From assembly GCA_019752015.1 (NCBI GenBank), contig JAIEMQ010000039.1, positions 1 through 32,116 on the forward strand: a stretch of DNA of 32,116 nt. The letters are read 5' to 3'. The notes under the pieces were generated by a model. The model made no database searches, was not told the DNA's origin, and saw nothing but the letters and a program-made list of their open reading frames with translations. The DNA comes from Cyanobacteriota bacterium (GTDB lineage: Bacteria > Acidobacteriota > Vicinamibacteria > Vicinamibacterales > UBA2999). Positions 15,424-22,901 of this stretch are shown here, piece by piece; positions within the stretch are counted from its first letter, which is position 1, and every line of letters begins with the position of its first letter. Both the position numbers and the translations under genes were made by a program.

Positions 15424-17697
15424 CTAACCCTTGATCGAGTCGAGGAGCTTCTTCGCTTCCTCGAGGCGATCGAACTTCGACTTGCTGTTGACGGCCTTCT
15501 CGAGATACTTCTTCGCCTCGGCGTTGTTGCCGCTCTGATGGTACGCGAGCGCCAGGTGGTAGTTGTAATTGGGGTTGTCGGGTTGCCGTGTCGTGCTCGT
15601 CTTCATGGCTTCGATCGCCATCGACGAGAGGCCCTTCTTGTAATAGATGTAGCCGAGCGTGTCGTCGACCTCGTGCCGGTTCGGCAGCTGCGACTTCGCG
15701 GTCTGCGCGAGCTGCAGCGCCATGTCGAGGTTGCCATTGTTGTTGGCGTCGATCCAGGCGAGGTTGTTGGCGGCGACCGCGGCGCGCGGATCGGTCTGCA
15801 GGGCCTTGTTGTAGCGGACCTTCGCTTCGTCCTTGCGGCCCTGCAGCTCGAGGATGGTGCCGAGCATGGTGTTGCCGGGCACGGAATTCGGCGCGCGGTT
15901 CACGTAGGTTTCGAGCTCGCGGCGGGCGAGGTCGAGGCGGCCCTGCTGGTAATACATCTTACCGAGCATCGCGTAGGCTTGCAGGCTCTGCGGGTCGACC
16001 TCGACGGTTTTCTTGAGCGCCTTCTCCATGGCGAAGGCGTCGCCGAGCGCGTTGTAGGTCTGCGCCGACATCAGCAGCACGTTCGGATCGTTCGGCGTCA
16101 GCGCCAGCTGCTTCTCGATCAGTGCTTTGGCGTTGCCAAACTGCTTGCCCTGCATCTCGGCCGTCAGCAGCCCGGCGAGCGCCTGGTAGGAGCGGGGATC
16201 GGCTTCGAGCGCGCGGCTGTAGGCGGCGCGCGCGCCGGCGGTGTCCTGTTTCATCTGCGCCAGCATGCCGGCCGCGGTCTGGATCGTGGCGGAGTTCGGG
16301 CTGGCCTGCAGCAGCACGTTCATCTGCTGCGTGGCCTGCGGCAGGTCGCCGACCGCCATCAGGCCGTGCAGCAGGAGCAGTCGCGCTTCGAGGTTCTGCG
16401 GGTTGTCCTCGACGATCTTGAGCACGAGCGGTACCGCGTCCGCTGCGGAGCCGGTGTTGATCTGGAGGCGCGCCAGGCCGAGCCGGGCCTCCATGTTCTT
16501 GCCGTTGAGCTTCAACGCATCGTTGAACGCGGTGGTCGCCTCCTTGTTCGCGCCGCGAATGACATAGGTCTGCGCCAGCGCGAGGTGGGCGTCGATCGAT
16601 CGCGGATTGGCCTCGACCGCGGTTTGCAACGTCGACAGCGCGTTGACCGTGTTGTTCTCGGTCAGGTACAGCTTGCCGCGCGTGATCAAGGCATCCGGAT
16701 TCTTCGGCTCGCGCGCCAGCACGGCTTCGATCAGGCGATGCGCGTCGGCATTCTTGTTGGCGACGACTTCAATGCGCGCCAGCCGCACCGACGCGCCGAC
16801 GAAGGTGGCGTCGTTCTTGAGCAGCGGCGTCAGCGTCGCACGGGCATCGTCGATCCGTCCAAGGCGCAGATAGTACTCCGCGAGGAAGTACTTCGCTTCG
16901 GCGCCTGGCATGTGTTCGGCGACGATCTTCAGGTGCGGCTCGGCATCGGTCGGGCGGTTGGTCACCATGTAGTACATCGCCATCGCGCGATTGCCGGTGA
17001 CGCTCTTCGGCTCGAGCGCGAGGCCGGCCCGCATTTCCCGCTCGGCGCCCGGCAAGTCGCCGCTCGCCCACAGGAAGTTCGAGTACGAAAAGTGCGCGCC
17101 CGCATTCTTCGGATCGATCTGGATCGCCTTCTTGAACGCGGCATCGGCCGCTTCCTTGTTGCCGCTGACCATATGGATGGAGCCGAGCTCGGAGTACGTG
17201 CTCGATCGATTCGGATCGAGCTCGACCGCTTTCTCGAAGGTCGAGACGGCGCCGTCGAGGTCTTTCAATCCAGCCAGCGCGTTGGCGAGCAGGATGTGCG
17301 CTTCGACATCGTTGGGGTTGCGCTTCAGCATGCGCTCGGCCAGGCCTTGCGCGTCGGCGAACTGGCCGCCGAGCAGCATGAACGCGCCGGCGCGCTGCTG
17401 CGCTTCCTTGTTCTCCGGCATCAGGTCGGCGGCGCGAACGTATTCGCGGAGGGCATTCATGCCATCGCCGGTCGACGCATACGCATAGGCGAGCTGCAGC
17501 CGCGCTTCACCGAGGCGCGGGTCGGACTGCACCGCGCGGCGGTACTCGATGATCGCTTCGGGAAATTTTTTGCTTTGCGCATGCTGGTTGCCCTTTTCGA
17601 GGGCGTCCTTCGCGACCGCCTGCGGATCTTTCGAACATCCGCCCAGCGCGACCGTGGCCAGGATCGCCGTCAGGGCAATGGAGAGTCTTCGCATCAT
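15424..17697 (-). CDS. PEP-CTERM system TPR-repeat lipoprotein (PrsT/TIGR02917-like)
   Basis: About 757 residues. The start MMRRLSIALTAILATVALGG is a lipoprotein signal ending in the lipobox LGGC, with Cys21 the lipidation site and Ser at +2, which favours the outer membrane. The rest is an array of about 20 tetratricopeptide repeats with regular A..LA..Y...G...A and (D/N)P spacing, for example EKGNQHAQSKKFPEAIIEY, AIQIDPKNAGAHFSYSNFL and LARRELETYVNRAPNSVPG. In exosortase systems such proteins are thought to scaffold exopolysaccharide assembly or surface-protein processing. An ATG at 17865 is in frame but would bury the signal peptide, so 17697 (or 17694) is preferred. It lies downstream of the PEP-CTERM gene, with a hairpin in between. 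Confidence 0.9.
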   Translation of the reverse strand: MMRRLSIALTAILATVALGGCSKDPQAVAKDALEKGNQHAQSKKFPEAIIEYRRAVQSDPRLGEARLQLAYAYASTGDGMNALREYVRAADLMPENKEAQQRAGAFMLLGGQFADAQGLAERMLKRNPNDVEAHILLANALAGLKDLDGAVSTFEKAVELDPNRSSTYSELGSIHMVSGNKEAADAAFKKAIQIDPKNAGAHFSYSNFLWASGDLPGAEREMRAGLALEPKSVTGNRAMAMYYMVTNRPTDAEPHLKIVAEHMPGAEAKYFLAEYYLRLGRIDDARATLTPLLKNDATFVGASVRLARIEVVANKNADAHRLIEAVLAREPKNPDALITRGKLYLTENNTVNALSTLQTAVEANPRSIDAHLALAQTYVIRGANKEATTAFNDALKLNGKNMEARLGLARLQINTGSAADAVPLVLKIVEDNPQNLEARLLLLHGLMAVGDLPQATQQMNVLLQASPNSATIQTAAGMLAQMKQDTAGARAAYSRALEADPRSYQALAGLLTAEMQGKQFGNAKALIEKQLALTPNDPNVLLMSAQTYNALGDAFAMEKALKKTVEVDPQSLQAYAMLGKMYYQQGRLDLARRELETYVNRAPNSVPGNTMLGTILELQGRKDEAKVRYNKALQTDPRAAVAANNLAWIDANNNGNLDMALQLAQTAKSQLPNRHEVDDTLGYIYYKKGLSSMAIEAMKTSTTRQPDNPNYNYHLALAYHQSGNNAEAKKYLEKAVNSKSKFDRLEEAKKLLDSIKG

Positions 17698-17878
17698 GGG
17701 CCCGGCCATTACAAGAAACACGCCAAGCGGCCAATGCCGCGCATTGGCCGGGGCTGCGTCGTTTTCCGGCCTTCCGGGGGGTTTGGAAGAGGGAAGTCTT
17801 CGTTCTGACGTAGCGGGGAAGCGAGAAAGTCTCTCACTTGGGAGATATCTATTCTTTGTTGGCATCCGTACAGCCTAA
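17698..17878. other. Upstream region of the TPR lipoprotein gene
   Basis: About 180 bp without a gene. It should hold the promoter of the TPR lipoprotein if transcription does not pass the hairpin at 17879-17906. I see no -24/-12 pair and no GAC-N4-GTC dyad oriented to this gene. GCCAATGCCGCGCATTGGC (17729-17747) is a perfect inverted repeat with 8-bp arms (GCCAATGC/GCATTGGC) around three bases (CGC), about 30-50 bp before the start; it could be an operator or an attenuating hairpin. Confidence 0.4.
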
Positions 17879-17906
17879 GAGGAGGAGCGGGTAGACGCTC
17901 CTCCTC
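17879..17906 (-). terminator. Hairpin terminator downstream of the PEP-CTERM gene
   Basis: A perfect 11-bp inverted repeat (GAGGAGGAGCG / CGCTCCTCCTC) with a 6-base loop sits 20 bp after the PEP-CTERM stop codon. On the transcribed strand it is followed by only a short TT, so it may be a weak intrinsic terminator or an mRNA-stabilising 3' hairpin that separates a highly expressed substrate gene from the TPR gene. Confidence 0.65.
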
Positions 17907-17926
17907 AAAGGGAAGGACACCGGACC

Positions 17927-18583
17927 TCACGCCTGACGGCGACGGGCCCTGAAGGCGGCCAGCAGACCCGTGCCGAGCAACATCATCGTGGCCGGTTCCG
18001 GAACTGCTGTGTTGCGAATGTCGGTGCTGATCACGACTCCGGGAGTGCCGTCCGGGTCGAGGCCGCGGGTCGTCATCGAGAAGCCGAAGAATTCCCACGG
18101 CAGCGTGGTCGACCAGTTGATCGCATCCATCAACTCTTCGGCCTTGAAGTCTGCGCCCGAGGCGACCAGCAGGCCGTTGGAGCCGCCCGTGAAGCCGGTG
18201 AAGCTGCCGGTCAACAGATCGATCGGATCGCAGTTGCCGTTGGCGTTGAGACCGACCGACAGGCCGGGGATGCAACCGGTCAACGTGATGAAGTTGTTGT
18301 CGGGGTTCGTGTTGAAGGCCAGGCTGCCGAACGGACCGCCGCGGCCCGTGCCCGCCGCGGTGCCGCTGACGGTGAAAACTCCGTTGCCCGTCGGAGCGCC
18401 GGTGATGTTCACGGCGCCGATCGGAATGTTCGAGCCGATCAGGTTCGTGCCGTCCCAGCTGATGGTGCCACCTTCGCCGGCCAGGCCGGTCTGGAAGTCG
18501 ATGACGGGCGCGGCCTGTGCCGTCGCCGCCATCAGGACGACCGCTCCGAGTGCGGCGCCCAACATTTTCAACTTAGCAAACAT
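17927..18583 (-). CDS. PEP-CTERM sorting-domain protein (exosortase substrate)
   Basis: About 218 residues with all parts of a PEP-CTERM protein. The N-terminal signal peptide MFAKLKMLGAALGAVVLMA ends in AQA (predicted cleavage before APVIDF). A Gly/Thr/Asn-rich secreted region of no recognised fold follows. The C-terminal sorting signal is VPEPATMMLLGTGLLAAF followed by a basic RARRRQA tail. The exosortase is expected to cut at the VPEP motif. I chose ATG 18583 because GGGAGG lies six bases upstream; a start at 18631 would precede the signal peptide. It has its own sigma-54-type promoter (18660-18676) and a 3' hairpin, so it is probably expressed separately and strongly. It lies between the exosortase/EpsI genes and the TPR lipoprotein. 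Confidence 0.93.
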   Translation of the reverse strand: MFAKLKMLGAALGAVVLMAATAQAAPVIDFQTGLAGEGGTISWDGTNLIGSNIPIGAVNITGAPTGNGVFTVSGTAAGTGRGGPFGSLAFNTNPDNNFITLTGCIPGLSVGLNANGNCDPIDLLTGSFTGFTGGSNGLLVASGADFKAEELMDAINWSTTLPWEFFGFSMTTRGLDPDGTPGVVISTDIRNTAVPEPATMMLLGTGLLAAFRARRRQA

Positions 18584-18659
18584 TCGTGTCCTCCCTCTTA
18601 CTAACGTCTCTTGCCTCCGTGCCGCCCGCAAACGTTGCGTCGATCACGCCACTTGTTTC

Positions 18660-18676
18660 AGCAACAGTGCTGCCAA
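18660..18676 (-). promoter_or_regulatory. Sigma-54 (-24/-12) promoter of the PEP-CTERM gene
   Basis: The minus strand reads TTGGCAGCACTGTTGCT. Against the sigma-54 consensus TTGGCAC-N5-TTGCW it differs at the seventh base of the -24 element, and the GG-to-GC spacing is exact. Predicted start is near 18649, leaving a 66-base leader with a good Shine-Dalgarno. Dependence of PEP-CTERM genes on RpoN and the PrsK/PrsR pair has been reported in Betaproteobacteria, which supports this reading. Confidence 0.72.
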
Positions 18677-18769
18677 TGTCCGGCGCATTAGCGAAATGAA
18701 GAGTCTGCAAATCGATGATTCGTAAGTAGTTGTTGTTGCCACAGATAACGGGAAGTCACTCGTGCTGCC

Positions 18770-18826
18770 GACAAAAGTCGCGCGTTCGGCGAGCGTCAAG
18801 AGACACTCCTGACGGAGACAAAAGTT
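18770..18826. promoter_or_regulatory. Paired GACAAAAGT(C/T) sites upstream of the PEP-CTERM promoter
   Basis: GACAAAAGTC (18770-18779) and GACAAAAGTT (18817-18826) lie 47 bp apart, centred about 113 and 160 bp upstream of the -12 GC. This is the usual distance for binding sites of a sigma-54 enhancer-binding activator. The reverse complement of the first, GACTTTTGTC, occurs upstream of the exosortase promoter. Confidence 0.5.
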
Positions 18827-18846
18827 GACGATCGATTGAAAGGGGA

Positions 18847-19494
18847 TCAGTTCGGCAGATAAGCGGGCAGCAGCGGGAAGATCTCGCGCGCGAATCCTTC
18901 GGCGAGTTTTTCCGCGGCTGCGCCGTCATCGTCGGCGCCGACGGGAATCGGCGCAATGACGCGCACGAGCGCGCCGTCGGTGCGATTGAGGCGGATCGCG
19001 TCGTTGATCAGGAAGGCCTTGCTCCAGTACTCGCTGGCGGTGACGCGCCCGTGGCTCTGATACCAATAGAGCACGAGCTGACGCTCGAGACCCTTCTGCA
19101 CGATGTAGCGATTGACGGTGATGTCGCGGCCGGCGCCATCGGCGTTGGTGATCGTCAGACGCCCTTCACGCACCGGCTCCCAGCCGGCGCCCGGCAGGCA
19201 GTTGAGCGGCGAGTGAATCGTGTCGCCCTGCCGCTGGCTGCCGTAGTAACCCATATAGAGGCCCACGGCTGCGCCCGGCTTGTAATAGATGCGCGACAGA
19301 TAATCGTCCACGCCGAGGACCTTGAGAATGTCTTCTTCCATCGGCGGATCGACGGTGGCTTGCCAGGCGCCCAGCGACATCGGGAACGCATCAAACGACG
19401 TGCGCGTGACGGCCGTTTCCGCTTTACGCGCGTTGGCGAGCAGAACGGTCGTCGTCCCGAACATCACGCACAACACGATGGCGCGAGTGATCAC
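18847..19494 (-). CDS. epsI: EpsI family protein, exosortase partner
   Basis: About 215 residues. A single N-terminal hydrophobic segment (VITRAIVLCVMFGTTTVLLA) anchors the protein. The periplasmic domain carries FPMSLGAWQA, DYLSRIYY, VGLYMGYYGSQRQGDTIHSP, NCLPGAGWEPV and VLYWYQSHGR, all hallmarks of EpsI proteins encoded beside or fused to exosortases. Its role is periplasmic and still poorly defined. Two starts are plausible: GTG 19494, with GGAGG four bases upstream, and ATG 19533, which overlaps the exosortase stop (ATGA) and would add 13 residues encoded by repeat copy C. I prefer GTG because the added residues (KLARRSLGAGG) are simply the translated repeat. It is co-transcribed with the exosortase. 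Confidence 0.9.
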   Translation of the reverse strand: MITRAIVLCVMFGTTTVLLANARKAETAVTRTSFDAFPMSLGAWQATVDPPMEEDILKVLGVDDYLSRIYYKPGAAVGLYMGYYGSQRQGDTIHSPLNCLPGAGWEPVREGRLTITNADGAGRDITVNRYIVQKGLERQLVLYWYQSHGRVTASEYWSKAFLINDAIRLNRTDGALVRVIAPIPVGADDDGAAAEKLAEGFAREIFPLLPAYLPN

Positions 19495-19500
19495 GTTCCC

Positions 19501-19530
19501 TCCTGCGCCAAGGCTACGGCGGGCAAGCTT
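19501..19530 (+). repeat. Dispersed ~30-bp repeat, copy C
   Basis: The core GCGCCAAGGCTACGGCGGGC matches copies A (6289-6316) and B (15391-15423). It occupies almost exactly the gap between the exosortase stop and the preferred EpsI start. On the minus strand its end reads AGGAGG and forms the EpsI ribosome-binding site. Confidence 0.62.
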
Positions 19531-20420
19531 CATGCGGACGCCGGCTCCGTCACCGGGACTTGCTTGACGACTTGAATTCTCTGCTCGCGCGGCGGCGGCA
19601 GGAACTTCTGCAGCAAGCGCTGCAGCGCGAACATCATCAGGAAGGCAATCACGAAGACCACCCACCCTGAAAATTCGTGGAACAGGCCTTCGACCCCGGC
19701 GTTGCCGAAGTTGTGCGCCGCGACGCCGGCGCTGGCGACGCGGAGGCCGTTGGCCAGGATCGCGACCGGGATCGCGGAGAGGGCAATGACCGCCCGCACC
19801 CAGGCGCGGCGATCGACGAAGTAGCCGAAGACAATGCCGAGCGTGAACAGCGACACCAGTGAGCGGATGCCGCTGCAGGCTTCCGCCACTTCGAGCGTCG
19901 CGTTCGCCAGGATCAGCACGTTGCCTTCGCGCAGGATCGGGATGTCGAGCGACCTGACCGAGTATTCGCCGACATTCGACGCCAGCAGCTGCAGCGGGAA
20001 GGCGATCTTGTTGAAGATAATCGCCGGCAGCGGCACCATCAGCAGCATGAAGGCAAGCGGGAACAGGACGATGCGGAGCATCGGCCAGCCGAACAGGAAG
20101 AGGATCGCACCGGCGACGGCGCCGATAATCGACACGCGCGACAGGAATAATTCGGCTCCGAGTAGTCCGGCGACGAGCAGGAACAGGCTGCCGCCGACGA
20201 CCAACGCGCCGAACATCGAAGGCCGCACCGGCGCCGCGGCAATCGCGTTGCGCCGCTCCCACGCGAAATACAGCGCGAGCGGGACTATGAAAAAGCCGTG
20301 GGAATAATTGTCGTCGGTGGACCAGGCGTCAACCAGTCCACGGATCACCGACCAATAGACCAGCAGCAGCGCGCCGAGCACCAGCCCCACTGCCACGAGT
20401 TTGTCCGACGCGCTCTTCAT
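19530..20420 (-). CDS. xrtA: Exosortase (XrtA/EpsH-type transpeptidase)
   Basis: A 296-residue integral membrane protein with about eight helices. The three conserved catalytic positions of exosortases are present: Cys182 in EVAEACSGIRSL, Arg227 in LANGLRVASAG and His248 in LFHEFSGW. DDNYSHGFFIVPLALYFAW near residue 40 is the usual N-terminal motif. The enzyme is thought to cleave PEP-CTERM proteins after translocation and pass them on to a surface acceptor. I chose ATG 20420 because AGGGA lies just upstream; an ATG at 20666 would add 82 non-conserved residues and run through the promoter. The XrtA subtype is inferred from the companion stp1-, O-ligase- and amidotransferase-type genes. It is followed by EpsI. 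Confidence 0.94.
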   Translation of the reverse strand: MKSASDKLVAVGLVLGALLLVYWSVIRGLVDAWSTDDNYSHGFFIVPLALYFAWERRNAIAAAPVRPSMFGALVVGGSLFLLVAGLLGAELFLSRVSIIGAVAGAILFLFGWPMLRIVLFPLAFMLLMVPLPAIIFNKIAFPLQLLASNVGEYSVRSLDIPILREGNVLILANATLEVAEACSGIRSLVSLFTLGIVFGYFVDRRAWVRAVIALSAIPVAILANGLRVASAGVAAHNFGNAGVEGLFHEFSGWVVFVIAFLMMFALQRLLQKFLPPPREQRIQVVKQVPVTEPASA

Positions 20421-20531
20421 CGGTCCCTGTACAAAAAGTTGCGGGCGGCGGCGGGTCCGGTCGCCACATACGGGCGACTCCACCGCCACCACTCGCTGCG
20501 GCCGGCGTATGCGCCGGCCTGCCCGCCAATG

Positions 20532-20548
20532 AGCAAACGGTCTGCCAA
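20532..20548 (-). promoter_or_regulatory. Sigma-54 (-24/-12) promoter of the exosortase-epsI operon
   Basis: The minus strand reads TTGGCAGACCGTTTGCT, with one departure from TTGGCACRNNNNTTGCW (G for C at the seventh base) and exact spacing. Predicted start is about 20521, giving a leader of about 100 bases. TTGGCAG is shared exactly with the PEP-CTERM promoter at 18660-18676. This is the best match seen in the window. Confidence 0.75.
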
Positions 20549-20621
20549 CAATAGGGCATGGCGATAAGCCGCAAAAACGCCGGCCCGCTGACAACGGTGC
20601 AGCAGAGTCCCCGAAATGAGT

Positions 20622-20631
20622 GACTTTTGTC
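20622..20631. promoter_or_regulatory. GACTTTTGTC dyad upstream of the exosortase promoter
   Basis: The reverse complement, GACAAAAGTC, is identical to the site at 18770-18779. It is centred about 94 bp upstream of the -12 GC of the exosortase promoter, a typical enhancer position. It also lies about 90 bp before the divergent c-di-GMP gene, so a bound regulator could influence both. Confidence 0.5.
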
Positions 20632-20715
20632 CGCTTCGGGTGCACCGAAGAAACACGTGTGGTCATCGAAGCAACACGGAGCCGACGGCAGCAAAATTGC
20701 TCAATCGGCGGTGGG

Positions 20716-22863
20716 ATGGCGAAGAGTCCACATCGGGCACCGGAGCGACCGACGAATGGTCACGGCGTACCGACGCTGCTGTTGATCGAACCGGCCGAGA
20801 CCGGCCGGCGCACGATTCGGGAAGTGCTGGCCGCCGCCAGCGGCATGCTCGACATCGATCATGTGACGACCATCAAGGACGGTGTGGCGCGGCTGGGCCA
20901 GAATTCGGTGAGCGCGGTACTTCTCGATCTGGATCTGCCGGCAGCCCGCGACCTGACCGCGCTGGATGAGCTGCGGCGCGTTGCGCCCAAGGTCGCCATC
21001 ATGATCCTGACGCGCGCCGCCGACCAGGCGCTCGCTCGACGCGCCGTGGAGCGCGGCGCCAACGATTCCGTGGTCACCGATCAGATCGACTCGCGCAGCC
21101 TGGTGCAGTTGATCGCGATGATGTTCGAGCGGCGGGCGAGCGAGGAGCAGAAGTTCGTCGAGCTCGAGCGCGCGGAAGTGACGCTGAATTCGATCGGCGA
21201 CGCGGTCATGACCACCGACACGCTGGGCAACGTCACCTATCTCAATGCCGAGGCCGAAGCGTTGACCGGCTGGACGCGCTCGGAGGCGTTTGCGCGTCCG
21301 CTCGCGGAGGTGTTCGACGTCACCGACGGCCTGACCGGTCAGCACGCGCAGGATCCGTCGCGGCTGGCCATCGAGCACAAGAGGAAGGTGCGGCTCAAGG
21401 GCAATTACATCCTGGTCGGCCGTGAAGGCAACGAGACGGCGATTGAGCACTCGGCGGCGCCGATTCACGATCGCCAGGGCAACATTCTCGGCGCGGTCAT
21501 TGTCTTCCGCGACGTGATCGTGTCGCGCGAGCGCCGGTTGCAGATGCTGCACCTCGCCGAGCACGACGCGCTCACGGACCTGCCGAATCGCCTGCTGCTC
21601 AACGATCGCCTGGCGCGATCGATCGCGCTGGCCCGCCGCTATGGCCGCCGGCTCGCGGTGTTGTTCCTCGATTGCGATCGCTTCAAGCACATCAACGACA
21701 CGCTGGGTCATGCGATCGGCGACCAGGTCTTGCGATCGGTGGCGAAGCGGTTGACGACGTGCGTGCGCGAGTCGGATACGGTCAGCCGCCACGGCGGCGA
21801 CGAGTTCCTGATTCTGCTGTCGGAGCTCGATCAGCCCGAGGACGCGGAAGCGATCGCGCAGAAGATCGTCACGTCGATCGCCGAGCCGCACCTCGTCTCC
21901 GGGCACGAGCTGCAGATCACCGCCAGCGCCGGCATCGCGCTGTATCCGGAAGACGGTCAGGACGCGCAGTCGCTGATTATGCGCGCCGACACGGCGATGT
22001 ATTACGCGAAGAACACCGGCCGCAACCGCGTCGGCTTCTACAAGCCCGACATGGAGGCGCCGGCGATCAAGCGGTCGTCGATCGACTCCGAGCTGCGCAG
22101 CGCGCTCGACAAAGGTGAGTTCGAGCTGTTTTATCAGCCGACGATCGATCTCGAGACCGGCGTCATCAGCGGCGCCGAGGCGCTGATGCGCTGGCGGCAT
22201 CCGGAGCGTGGCATCATTGCGCCCGATCAGTTCATTCCCGCCGCCGAGGCCTCAGGCCTGATCGTGCCGATGGGACGCTGGGCGTTGCGCGAGGCCTGCC
22301 GGCAGGCGAAGGCGTGGCAGGACGCCGGCCTGCCGGCGATTCCGATCGCGGTCAACGTGTCGGCACTGCAGTTCCGCACCGCCGGGTTCCTCGAGGACAT
22401 CATGCGCTTCCTTGCCGAATCGGCTTTGCAACCGCAATACCTCGAGCTCGAGCTGACCGAGAGCGCGTTGATGGTCGACAACGCCTCGACGATGTCGCTG
22501 CTCGAAGTGTTGAAGCAACACGGCATCCTGCTCAAGGTCGACGACTTCGGCACCGGGCCGTCGAGTCTCAGTTACCTGCAGCGCTGCCCGGTTGACGTGC
22601 TGAAGATCGATCAGTCGTTCGTGGCCGACATCGATCCGCAGCCGGAGAGCGCGCCGCTGGTCCGCGCCGTGATCGCGATGGGCAAGAGCCTCGGCTGCCG
22701 CGTGGTTGCGGAAGGCGTCGAGACGAAGCAGCAGTTTGCGTATCTGCGGGCGGAGAACTGCGACGAAGGCCAGGGCTACCACTTCAGTCCGCCGGTGAAC
22801 GCCGCGACCTTCGAGCGCCTGCTGTCCAACGCCCCCTACGCCCTTCCCGAAGTCAAAAACTAG
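20716..22863 (+). CDS. c-di-GMP turnover protein: receiver-like, PAS, GGDEF and EAL domains
   Basis: About 715 residues. Residues 18-135 form a receiver-like domain with phospho-acceptor candidate Asp71 (VLLDLDLP), but strand-1 acidic residues are reduced to IEPAE and the strand-5 Lys is missing (VVTDQI), so phosphorylation is doubtful. A PAS domain follows (about 150-270; LNSIGDAVMTTDTLGNVTYL). The cyclase domain has an intact GGDEF (360-364) and the inhibitory RxxD site (RESD, 351-354) five residues before it. The EAL domain has EAL (488-490), NVSALQF, ELTES, DDFGTG (609-614) and VVAEGVET. Both making and degrading c-di-GMP are therefore possible. ATG 20716 is chosen because the frame upstream is not domain-like. 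It is divergent from the exosortase operon. Confidence 0.93.
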   Translation: MAKSPHRAPERPTNGHGVPTLLLIEPAETGRRTIREVLAAASGMLDIDHVTTIKDGVARLGQNSVSAVLLDLDLPAARDLTALDELRRVAPKVAIMILTRAADQALARRAVERGANDSVVTDQIDSRSLVQLIAMMFERRASEEQKFVELERAEVTLNSIGDAVMTTDTLGNVTYLNAEAEALTGWTRSEAFARPLAEVFDVTDGLTGQHAQDPSRLAIEHKRKVRLKGNYILVGREGNETAIEHSAAPIHDRQGNILGAVIVFRDVIVSRERRLQMLHLAEHDALTDLPNRLLLNDRLARSIALARRYGRRLAVLFLDCDRFKHINDTLGHAIGDQVLRSVAKRLTTCVRESDTVSRHGGDEFLILLSELDQPEDAEAIAQKIVTSIAEPHLVSGHELQITASAGIALYPEDGQDAQSLIMRADTAMYYAKNTGRNRVGFYKPDMEAPAIKRSSIDSELRSALDKGEFELFYQPTIDLETGVISGAEALMRWRHPERGIIAPDQFIPAAEASGLIVPMGRWALREACRQAKAWQDAGLPAIPIAVNVSALQFRTAGFLEDIMRFLAESALQPQYLELELTESALMVDNASTMSLLEVLKQHGILLKVDDFGTGPSSLSYLQRCPVDVLKIDQSFVADIDPQPESAPLVRAVIAMGKSLGCRVVAEGVETKQQFAYLRAENCDEGQGYHFSPPVNAATFERLLSNAPYALPEVKN

Positions 22864-22901
22864 CAACCGTCCGCTTGCGGTTGTGAGCGGGGGACTTTAG
22901 A

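Noticed and set aside
15190-17808. A very long open frame on the plus strand opposite the TPR lipoprotein gene
   Set aside because: It is antisense to a clear TPR protein, its product is Arg/Val/Leu-rich without domains, and such frames are normal in high-G+C DNA.
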